A DNA stretch of 64,000 bases from Siderastrea siderea. Lineage: Eukaryota; Cnidaria; Anthozoa; Scleractinia; Rhizangiidae. Both the position numbers and the translations under genes were made by a program. The notes below the pieces were generated by a model that saw only the letters and a list, made by a program, of their open reading frames with translations, did not search any database and was not told the DNA's origin. The stretch is from positions 46,250,033 to 46,314,032 of the forward strand of contig OZ034967.1 in the NCBI GenBank assembly GCA_964030785.1, written 5' to 3'. This document shows, piece by piece, positions 55,219 to 64,000 of the stretch (positions are counted from its first letter, which is position 1; the number at the start of each line of letters is the position of its first letter).

Positions 55219-58200
55219 CTGTAACAAGAAAAATGATTATTGTTATCCTTAGGACAGCTAACCAAAAAAAAAACTTTTCATGAGCACCTGCTGAGCACTG
55301 ACTGACTAAATGAAAAAGTGAATGAATGAATGAATGAATGAATGAATGAATGAATGGATGAATGGATGGATGGATGGATGGATGGATGGATGAGTGAATG
55401 AATGAATGAATGAATGAATGAATGACTGAATGAATGAATGAATGAATGAATGAATGAGTGAATGAATAAATGAATGAATGAATGAATGAATGAATGAATG
55501 GATGAATGAATGAATGAATGAATGAATGAATGAAGGAATGACTGACTGACTGACTGACTGACTGACTGACTGACTGACTGACTGACTGACTGACTGACTG
55601 TAAGTAATTTGCGGTTGAAGAAGTTAGAATTTAGATCTTTCCCCGCGAAACCCAAACTTTTCGGGAACGGGCAAGAAAGTCATTTTGATCAGCAGAAATC
55701 AGAATTCACCTTCGTAGTGAAAGATGAAGTCGTGAACCCCCTACCCTGAGTACCCTGGGTACCAGAGGTTTCTCTCGCGCACTTTCGAGTAAGACACTAA
55801 AGTTCGCGCGTGTTTGAGTGGGCGAGAAAAGCCTCTGGCACCGAAGGTATGAACCCCTAAAAGTCAGTTTAAATTTGAATTTTCGTAAAGTTAATTAATT
55901 CACTTTTCGTGAGGAAAAAGGATTGAAAGAAAAAAAGGAATGATACCAGGAAAGAGAAAAATTTTGGTACCTTTACAGCCATAGAGCTCCACTCTCATTG
56001 AGATGTGTCTATGCCAAGCTGTTGGACGAAAACGGACGTAACGTGCCCTGATTGGTGGGTTAAGGTCATGAGAAACAACAGTATCCCGGTCTGTGTTTCC
56101 AGCGAATTCCTACGTCAATGAAAGGAGAAATTATTAAGTTAAGTATTTTAGCTCTTTTTGTTCCAAGGTTTGAATTCAGCCCATCTCTACGGTAATACAT
56201 ATTTCCTTTTTACCAACTATCCTGAAGGTACGTTTCTACTATTACCTTGCTACGCCTCAGGCAATTCGAAAAAGTGGAAGTATTCCGAGCAACGTAGCGT
56301 TTTGCGATTTAATTAAGTGGTGAAATTGACTTGTATGACCTTTAATAGTTGATCTAACTCAATTATAATTGAGCATAATTGAATCGTACTTTGAACTTGT
56401 CATAACTTATTTTTATGTAGTTAACTGTTTTCAGTTCCAGTTTGTTTTAGGAATATTTGGGTGTCTGTAAAACCCGGAACACCCCGGAACACCCCGGAAC
56501 ACCCCGGAACACCCCCGGAACACCCCGGAACATCCCCGGAACACCCCCGGAACACCCCGGAACAGCCCGGAACAACCCTGGAACACCCCTGGAACATCCC
56601 ATAATACCCCGGAACACCCTCGAAACAGCAAGGAACAGCCCCGGAACACCAAAAATAGTGGTCAGCGGTCAGACTGCTCACGAATTGACTAAGCCGAAGA
56701 CCTCTAAAGATTCCCAATTCTTCATAAGACTTTTGCGGATCACCCTGAGATTTCCGAGCATTTCAAGAATGCTTGAAATATTTTCGAAGCTTTTAAGAAC
56801 AGCGAAAAAACCATTAATTAATGGGAAATATATATCATGCACGTGACCTTCATATCAATAACTTACGATTTTCAGTGATATGAAAATGTGACAGTTGAAC
56901 TGTTAATTCTGCACTGATTTTTCTCGTGCGAGGTTTGCATTATCACGTTCAAAAAACAGGTGTGACCTCAAGGACATAACAAAGCCAAATGATACAGTGT
57001 CACGCAATGTTATAAGGTCATTATTCCGAGGACACACGATCGTCATCGTTTTATTTCCACAGGTGCATGGAAATGTTTGGCCGCCGGTTCGTTACGCTAA
57101 TATACAGTGAATATATACACCTCATTTTAAAAAAACCTCAGTTCGTATTAATTTGAAGTATCATACCGTAGTGCATGAGTGCTTCAGGAATGTTAAAATC
57201 CGAGAACGTTTTTCCATGTCTAATAAATTCCCATCTTGCAGCTTTCTCTTGTCATATTTGAATGACAACGTTTTTGCAGTTAGGCCTGCATATGTTTTTG
57301 GTTAACAAAAGAGCGTAGCTTGGAAGATAAATGAGTGGGAGAAATGTGCGCCTGCAAAAAAGTACTCACTATATTTTTGTAGAGGTATCCGAGGGCTTAT
57401 AATGTCTGTAATGTAGGATGGGAGCAAAAGGAACCCGGGAGCAAAAGGATCCAACGAGTTTACACTCTTATAGCGAGAAAAGGAACAAGTATTTTATTTA
57501 CTTTCACAAGATCTAGTTAGACTTTAAGAGAAAAATTCAGTAAACGAAAAAAGGAAAATATCAACGATAAGAGTACATATCAGATTTCCTTGAACTTTGC
57601 AAAGTTCGTGTGCTCCCTCAATAAGCCAACTTTATACGTTGCGCTAAACCTTGAGTTACAACTTACTTCTCAAAACTATTCAAACATTTTCCTAATTGGT
57701 CTTTAGAAGGAGCGGCGGTGTTTCTTTGCCCAGTTCGTACAGTAACAGCAAGTGGGGCACTTATTGAGAAAATGCGGTCGTACTAGCTACATAAATTGAA
57801 AAGGAACAGTCTTTACGGGAAAAAAATAAATCCTATAGACGTTTAACAGCCTGCAAAATCTGTTTTGTTTTGCGTGCAAAATCTGTCACGCAATGCCCAA
57901 GAGTAAGTTATCACGACCGTGACGTGTTATATGGTGAATTGAATTATTATTCGGGATGCCCACCCCCAGAATTTTACTTACAGACGTCACATCGGTTTGT
58001 CGAGAGTTATAATGCAAATCTCACATGAGTTACAACAACTTCAATAATTGAATTGAAATATTCAAAATCAAATCTTTGTCGATCTAAAGGACACCAATGT
58101 TATTTTTTATTTTATTTTTGTCATTTTGTCTTCGGGTGATCTGCAAAGGTCTTCGGAAAAATTCGGAAATCTTCGTTAATCTTCGGAGGTCCTCGGGTCA

Positions 58201-61200
58201 GTTTATGCGTGAGCGGTCTGACCGCTGACCAGAATTTTTGGTGTTCAAGAGTGTTCCTGGCTGTATTGAGGGTATTCCGGGGCATTTTGGGATGTTCGGG
58301 GGTATTATGGGATGTTCCAGGGGTGTTCCGGGGTTGTTCCGGGCTGTTCCGGGCTGTTCCGGTGGTGTTCCGGGGGTGTTCCGGGGGTGTTCCGGGGTGT
58401 TCCGGGGGTGTTCCGGGGTGTTCCGGGGTGTTCCGGGGTGTTCCGGGGTGTTCCGGGTGTGTTCCGGGTTTTACAGACACCCGGAATATTTCGGTGAAAT
58501 GAACTGTTTCACCTTTTCCGCACTTTGTCCTTGCTCCTTGTAGTACTGAAAGTTCGATCCATCGTTACTATACTGTACTTTGTACTTGGTTACCCACTGG
58601 ATGCGATATCTAGGGCACCAACTGGGGTTATAGTTTCTTCCTTGAGATGCTAGACGTGTTACTTTAGTGAGCTGATTACCCAGATCAATCTGTAGCCATT
58701 GATTAGCATCATTTGTGCGCGCTGACCATGATCCTGATTTTTTTGCAGTTTCTTGAAAGTTAAGTCTTCCCTGTATGGCGGCATGATCAGCATCAAATTC
58801 TGAAGAGGCACTGATTTGTGCTTCCGAGATTGAACCACTTTCCATGCCGAGAGCTTGTTGACATTCTGGGAATCGAATAAAAACACTGCGATTTAATAAG
58901 GATTTAAAGCAAAGTTTTACCGTACTGACTATATACCAATTATTCCTCCACAGTTTTTCTTCCCAGCATAGTTTTTTTTTAAACAACTGAGCGACTTCTC
59001 CCGAGCTGATCGGTTCTCGTTTATTGTAAATAGGGCTGTTAACAAGAAAATGAAAATGATGTCACATGTGATGCAAGCTGTCTCGGCCTGAAGGATAAAT
59101 TTTGCCAAACTCTTTTCGACAGAACTGCATGTTTAAGCTGGAATGTTTAATAAGGACACAATCGTTAGTCGGTGAAATTTAAATTTTAATCCATTGATCA
59201 TGCGTAATTTGCGAGGCAAAAAAGAGAAAATATTTGTCTTAGTTTGAAAGAAAATTTTTCAATGGCAGGAACTAGTAGCCGACTCGTAGCTACGAAGGAG
59301 GTGAAAGCGAATTTGCACGGACTCAGATTAATCATTGAGTGGACGTGAGCACATCTTATAGTAACTTGCTTCCAAAGTTTATTTTAGTTTAAAAAAGCTT
59401 GTTTTGCGTATTGTAAAAAACAAATTGACGTCACTTTCCGTGTGTGTGAACTGTTATTGATAATAAATTCCATCATTTTGGAAGTTTTATAATCATAGTG
59501 CACGGTATAAATCTGATGGTGTATCTGCTGATTAAATACATGTCTACTCCAACTGTAACTTCTGTGTTAGTTTGAAGGTAAATGTGAACTCTCCCTTGTG
59601 TTAAGTGGAAGCTCCTACAACGCAATACATACCTGAATATCAATGTTTTACCTTATAACTGGGTACAAACATGCTAAAGGGCTTTTAAAGTTTCCCTATT
59701 ATGGCTTTAAATACACGTACATTTTTGCAACGAGCATTTCTTGCCCAACAGTGTTTCGTGTTTAAATAGAGTTATACCATTACCATGGCCTGTATCAAGC
59801 AGCATTTATCCAATCAAAAAAAGAACCTATTCAAGAACATAAACTGCCTGTTTTCTCACTGGACATCCAGTATATAAAAACTATTACCCATTTCTGCCTG
59901 CCTTGGAAAAATAGGAGTTCTTATTCGTGGGTTTTTTTTACATAATTGCAAGAGATATTTGTCATTGTCGGATTGTATTACGGACTCACTGAGTGCTTAT
60001 TTAATTAACTAATCATCGGTTGATCTATTTAGAATAAATGATTGATGAATCAACCAAACTACCGATCGATATGATGGAAAGGTTGATTGACTGCTTAATA
60101 AATATGCTGCCAATGCCCACGTGCACCCCTGCTGATGAAATTGATCTTACCATTTTCATCACTGGAGGTTTCTTTTTTGTCCGTTGGGGCTCTCATGGCT
60201 GTCTCGTCGCCGTCCGTTCCTTCAGATGCTCCCTGATTCATCGTTTCTTCCATAAGTTCGTCTTCATACTTCGTAACATCATCTGCTGGTTGTGGCAAAA
60301 ATGTAGAGCACAACCTTGATACGTGTGCTTATCCACACCTTATCCACACTTTTTGTTACAGTGTAGACCCAATGGAATGAAGGCTGTCCGTTAACTGAAG
60401 TTCTGAATGTCTTAATAGATGGACGGACGAATGGATAGAAAGACAGAGGGAAAGAAGGATGGCAAGGACGGACGGTTGGTAGTTGGACGAATTGATAAAT
60501 GAATGATGGACTGATAGATTAATGGATGGATGGACTGGTAGGTAGTTGGACGAGTACATAAATGAATTGATGGACTGATAAATTGATGGATGGATACATA
60601 GATTGAATCTTTTATTTTCATACGGCATTCTATCGAAAATTCAAATATACAAGTTTTACTTTAGGTGGTTAGATAGATGGATAAGCAAGCAAGTGAGCTG
60701 AAGAATGAGTTTGTTTCAATTCTTACCTCGAAGTGAATCTGGATCTGGCTCATCTCCTTCTCCATCAATAGGGGTCTGGTCAGTTGGGTCTTCTAAAGCA
60801 TCAAACTTTTTAAGTCAGTGGATAAATGATTCATTGCGTGAGTGAGTGCGTGCGTGAGTAACATAGAAAAACGGTTGAGGGAGTGAGCGAAACTTCGTGT
60901 CAATGGAGTAACTTTTGCTTAATACGTAGAACAAGTTATTGAAAGCTCTTGAGCAGCCACTCTCTGGTTGGATGGACGGCCGGTAAGGTGGATGGTTGGA
61001 TGTACAGGTGAGATGAATGGATGGATGGACTGGTAGGTAGGTAGTTGGATGAGTGGATAAATGAATTGATGGACTGATAAATTAATGGATGGATGGATGG
61101 ATGGATGGATGGATGGATGAATGAGTGAATGAATGAATGAATGAATGAATGAATGAATGAATGGATGATGGATGGATGGATGGATGGATGAATGAATGGA

Positions 61201-63517
61201 TGGATGGACGGATGAATGAATGAATGATGAATGAATGAGTGAATGAATAAATGAATGAATGACTGACTGACTGACTGACTGAATGATTGAATGAATTAAT
61301 GAATCAATGAATCAACGAATGAAGCAATGAATCAACGAATGAATCAATGAATCAATCAATGAATCAATGAATCAATGAATGATGAATGAATCAATGAATG
61401 AATCAATGAATGAATGAATGAATGAATGACTGACTGACTGAATGAACGAATGAATGAGTGAATGAATAAATGAATGAATGAATGAATGAATGAATGAATG
61501 AATGAATGAATGAATGGATGATGGATGGATGGATGGATGGATGAATGAATGGATGGATGGACGGATGAATGAATGAATGATGAATGAATGAATGAGTGAA
61601 TGAATGAATGAATGAATGACTGACTGACTGACTGACTGAATGATTGAATGAATTAATGAATCAATGAATCAACGAATGAAGCAATGAATCAACGAATGAA
61701 TCAATGAATCAATCAATGAATCAATGAATCAATGAATGATGAATGAATCAATGAATGAATCAATGAATGAATGAATGAATGAATGACTGACTGACTGACT
61801 GAATGAATGAATGAATGAGTGAATGAATAAATGAATGAATGAATGAATGAATGAATGACTAACTGACTGACTGACTGACTGACTAACTGACTGAATGAAT
61901 GAATGAATGAATGAATGAATCAATCAATCAATGAATCAATCAATGAAGCAATGAATCAATGAATGAATCAATGAATCAATCAATGATAAATGAATGAATG
62001 AATGAATGAATGACCGACTAACTGACTGACTGACTGACTGACTGACTGAATGAATGAATGAATGAATGAATGAATGAATGAATGAATGAATGAATGAAGG
62101 AAGGAAGGAAGGAGGGAAGGAAGGAAGGAATGAATGAATGGATGGATGGATGGATGGATGGATGGATGAATGAATGACTGACTGAATGAATGAATGAATG
62201 AATGAATGAATGGATGGATGATGGATGGATGGATGGATGAATGAATGGATGGATGCATGAATGAATGAATGAATGAATGAATGAATGAATGAGTGAATGA
62301 ATAAATGAATGAATGAGTGAATGAATGAATGAATGAATGAATGAATGAATGAAGGAAGGAATGACTGACTGACTGACTGACTGACTGAATGAATGAATGA
62401 ATGAATAAATCAATGAATGAATGAATCAATGAATCAACGAATGAAGCAATGAATCAATGAATGAATCAATGAATCAATCAATAAATCAATGAATGATGAA
62501 TGAATGAATGAATGAATGAATGAATGAATGAATGAATGACTGACTGACTGACTGACTGGCTGACTGATTGACTGACTGACTGACTGAATGAATGAATGAA
62601 TGAATGAATGAATGAATGAATGAATGAATGAATGACTAACTGACTGACTGACTGACTGACTGACTGACGGAGTGAATGAATGAATGAATGAATGAATGAA
62701 TGAATGAATGAATCAATGAATGAATGAATGAATGAATGACTTTATTTAAGGGTAAAAGTGTTTAGGTTAACTAATTTTGGACACTGTTAAAAGCTATCAT
62801 AGAAATTAAAAGTACAATTGCTAAATTAATAAATTGCCAATTTAGTTTGAAGGAAAAAACGTCTATCACTCTTTTAAGAGTGATAAGATGACAACAAAAA
62901 TCCATACAGTAACAGGGGGGTAAGTATATTGCTGCACTGAAACCGACTTTGTGTGCTCCGAATTGTCCCTAAGAATCTAGGTAAGAAAACCATTAAAAGC
63001 GGTATTTGGTATAGAATCTGAGAGTTACTGCAGTGATCTCCAGCTTGTGAACTAAGGTGCGAAAACAAATAGAATTCCAACTTTCTTTATACGGTTATTA
63101 TAGCGGAAGTCAAATTAACATCTCAGAATATTACGTCCAACTTGTAAATAACAATTGCTTTAGTGTCAGTTCTATTAGTATTTAAAAAGTGACGATCACC
63201 AACAACACTAGACAACTTACATCAACTACCTAGTTTCCTTTTCTAATCATGCGTGATTAGAATCAGGCGTGTTAAGCGTAGGTTTGTTGGTTCTACACTC
63301 CTTGTGAGTAACTATGGTTATATTCTTCAATTAAAAAAAAAACGTATAACACCGGCAAGACGTTTATCCTCTCACTGGTTCCAGGTTCTCATGTTGTGCG
63401 CACAACTGTGACACTGTTTAACTCACTTGAATAAGTTGGATCGACCATTGGGTCGTTCGTTGGATCACCCGCTGTGCAACCATCTGGACATGCGCATCTG
63501 TGGGTCAGAGTGAATGT
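54899..63517 (-). CDS. Gene B: MRH + F5/8C (discoidin) membrane protein, 5' partial
   Basis: Exons seen: 63517-63427, 60789-60727, 60285-60151, 58865-58513, 56109-55971 and 55218-54899; earlier exons lie beyond the window. Order in the protein is end of the MRH domain (TFTLTHRCACPDGC), two acidic linkers, one complete F5/8C domain, a TM helix and the same tail as gene A. Every junction is GT-AG and every intron in this part is phase 1, so the extra exons form a symmetric cassette that can be gained or lost without shifting the frame. F5/8C domains bind glycans, lipids or matrix. The combination MRH-F5/8C-TM suggests a two-headed glycan or surface receptor, which is inference. Frames are intact throughout. 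Confidence 0.72.
55319..55600. repeat. (TGAA)n / (TGGA)n / (TGAC)n array, proximal
   Basis: Blocks of TGAA, then TGGA, TGAA and finally about 15 TGAC units. It lies in the intron between the second F5/8C exon and the TM exon and forms one edge of the cassette missing from gene A. Confidence 0.95.
55971..56109 (-). CDS. Gene B exon: F5/8C domain, second part
   Basis: 139 nt, acceptor GACGTAG, donor AAAG/GTACC (phase 1). It encodes EFAGNTDRDTVVSHDLNPPI, RARYVRFRPTAWH and HISMRVELYGC, the closing half of the domain, including the final Cys that pairs with the first one. Confidence 0.85.
56463..56790 (+). repeat. GGAACACCCC minisatellite, arm 1
   Basis: About fifteen CCCGGAACACC-type units (56475-56650), followed by GGTCAGCGGTCAGACTGCTC and a short non-repetitive tail. 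The unit and the tail recur inverted at 58127-58490. Confidence 0.85.
56850..58120. other. Intron sequence between inverted minisatellites
   Basis: No exon, TE terminus or coding frame was seen between the two arms. Confidence 0.4.
58127..58490 (-). repeat. GGTGTTCCGGG minisatellite, arm 2 (inverted)
   Basis: Reverse complement of arm 1: GAGCGGTCTGACCGCTGACC, then about twenty GGTGTTCCGGG units up to 58475, only about 40 bases from the first F5/8C exon donor. Confidence 0.85.
58513..58865 (-). CDS. Gene B exon: F5/8C domain, first part
   Basis: 353 nt, acceptor TTCCCAG, donor AAG/GTGAAA (phase 0). It encodes CQQALGMESGSISEAQISAS, then WSARTNDANQWLQIDLG, and QWVTKYKVQYSNDGSNFQYY. These are the opening Cys, the LGMESG start, the WLQIDLG strand and the VQYS strand typical of discoidin domains. 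It carries an uncommon extra segment with a Cys (PSWCPRYRI). Confidence 0.85.
58870..60145. other. Gene B intron, no further feature
   Basis: No exon-like frame with splice sites and matching phase was found between the F5/8C exon and acidic linker 2. Confidence 0.4.
60151..60285 (-). CDS. Gene B exon: acidic linker 2
   Basis: 135 nt between CAACCAG and GTAAGATC, phase 1 on both sides. It encodes DDVTKYEDELMEETMNQGAS, a TDGDE stretch and KKETSSDEN. A second CAG directly follows, so the acceptor may be used three bases downstream. No domain recognised. Confidence 0.6.
60416..60606. repeat. Degenerate (GGAT)n/(GGAC)n
   Basis: TGGACGGACGAATGGATAG-type tetramers, more diverged than the main arrays. 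The frames across it are low-complexity. Confidence 0.75.
60727..60789 (-). CDS. Gene B exon: acidic linker 1
   Basis: 63 nt between TTAGAAG and GTAAGA, phase 1 on both sides. It encodes PTDQTPIDGEGDEPDPDSLR, an unstructured acidic spacer outside the membrane. It is supported by splice sites and phase only, so the call is moderate. Confidence 0.6.
61013..62740. repeat. Large TGAA/TGGA/TGAC/TGAATCAA array, distal
   Basis: About 1.7 kb of tetranucleotide blocks. A longer unit of about 357 bases, marked by AATGGATGATGGATGG and GAATGAAGCAATGAATCAAC, is repeated almost exactly (about 61150-61440 and 61505-61800), with partial echoes near 61940 and 62440. The right flank (GACTTTATTTAAGGGTAAAAG) matches the right flank of the gene A array. 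Confidence 0.95.
63427..63517 (-). CDS. Gene B exon: MRH end
   Basis: 91 nt, acceptor CTTTAG, donor CAA/GTGAGT (phase 1). Almost identical to gene A exon 5 with one extra codon (GCTAGD for GCTGD). Confidence 0.78.
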
Positions 63518-63944
63518 CTAAAGGAAGAAGGACAGAAACGTTACTGGTAACACTAGTTTAAGAAATTTCTTATTAATACTCTTTATTATATGGCTAGAGC
63601 TTGTAAATATATAACGCGCGTTGTGATTGGCCAATACTCGGGGCTGGATTTTCCCGTAATGCCACAGGTATTATGAGCTATGTTAATGCGCGGCAGGTAA
63701 AGCGGGAATATAGAAAATGTGAAAGTACATTTGATTCAAATTGTCTCTTTTCACTTAGCTTCAAATCATTCGAACTGTGTCTTTCAAGATTTCTACTTTT
63801 TCTTGTGCGATATAATTTTTTTGTGTGTGAAATAAATTAAAACTGCTGAGTTATGAATGCTTTCCGGTAGACTGTTTCATTCATCCCAATCCGCCACGAA
63901 TCGCTTTTTAAGTAGTAGAGTGTTAGACAGAGCCATATAATAAA

Positions 63945-64000
63945 CTTCTTATTAACTCTCACTAGCTCAGGCCCGTACTGGGAGAATATTGCCCTCAGTC
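63945..64000. repeat. Hairpin MITE-like palindrome, cut by window edge
   Basis: Left half of the palindrome seen complete at 21876-22024 (CTTCTTATTAACTCTCACTA). Confidence 0.6.

Larger units (their letters stand above)
53128..64000. repeat. Segmental duplication, block B (partner 18431-22024)
   Basis: 53128-55312 matches 18431-20520 and 62738-64000 matches 20677-22024, nearly base for base. Between them B holds about 7.4 kb absent from A: two (TGAA)n-type arrays and the exons for the F5/8C domain and acidic linkers. The left breakpoint cuts the foldback element (right arm kept at about 53335-53452). Confidence 0.85.

Noticed and set aside
55278..55655. Minus-strand frames of SFIHSFIHSF type
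   Set aside because: Pure translation of the (TGAA)n array.
56421..58543. NTPEHPGTPRNTP and VFRGCSGVF frames on both strands
   Set aside because: Minisatellite translation; both strands and several frames are open for the same reason.
61729..62429. Minus-strand frames up to 149 codons, rich in Ser-Ile-His-Phe
   Set aside because: Tetranucleotide repeats read open in several frames; no start context, exon or non-repetitive domain.

Overview
This window looks like eukaryotic, probably cnidarian DNA, most likely an anthozoan such as a stony coral. The sequence is AT-rich. Its genes are split by long introns with ordinary GT-AG splice sites. It carries many kinds of metazoan transposon: tRNA-derived SINEs, MITEs, a Penelope-like fragment, a Ty3/Gypsy LTR element, a LINE and long (TGAA)n arrays. 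It also has an F5/8C (discoidin) domain of the kind common in cnidarian surface proteins. No prokaryotic features, rRNA, CRISPR or clearly functional tRNA gene were seen. Species and gene names are inference.

The main genic content is a cluster of three paralogous genes on the minus strand. Each encodes a type I membrane protein with a mannose-6-phosphate-receptor-homology (MRH) domain. Gene A (26397 to 20120, six exons, 304 aa predicted) has a signal peptide, MRH domain, transmembrane helix and cytoplasmic tail. Gene C (38740 to 33064) has the same six-exon layout and intron phases, but exon 1 lacks a GT donor and exon 2 has an in-frame TGA, so it is probably a pseudogene. Gene B (63517 down to 54899, 5' part beyond the window) keeps the last MRH exon, the TM exon and the tail, but four extra exons lie between them: two acidic linker exons and two exons that together make one F5/8C domain. 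All the introns around this cassette are phase 1. It is bounded by (TGAA)n arrays, and the near-identical paralogue A has a single (TGAA)n array at exactly that place.

Layout: 1-12 kb holds a coding remnant, several copies of one MITE family and otherwise featureless DNA. 12-18 kb holds SINEs, MITEs, a Penelope-like RT fragment and a hammerhead-like terminal motif. 18.4-22 kb is a block duplicated at 53.1-64 kb, which carries the 3' parts of genes A and B. 27.4-31.8 kb is an old tandem duplication upstream of gene A. 33-38.7 kb is gene C. 39.6-44.6 kb is a minisatellite followed by a complete but frameshifted Ty3/Gypsy element with near-identical LTRs and a 5-bp target duplication. 47.5-52.8 kb is a decayed antisense Gypsy element with a LINE (long intact ORF) inserted in it. 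53.1-64 kb is gene B with large microsatellites and an inverted pair of GGAACACC minisatellites.

The MRH proteins are expected in the secretory/endosomal pathway or at the cell surface; the tail of C has an acidic dileucine motif and those of A and B a tyrosine-based motif. The rest of the window is mainly repeats and introns.
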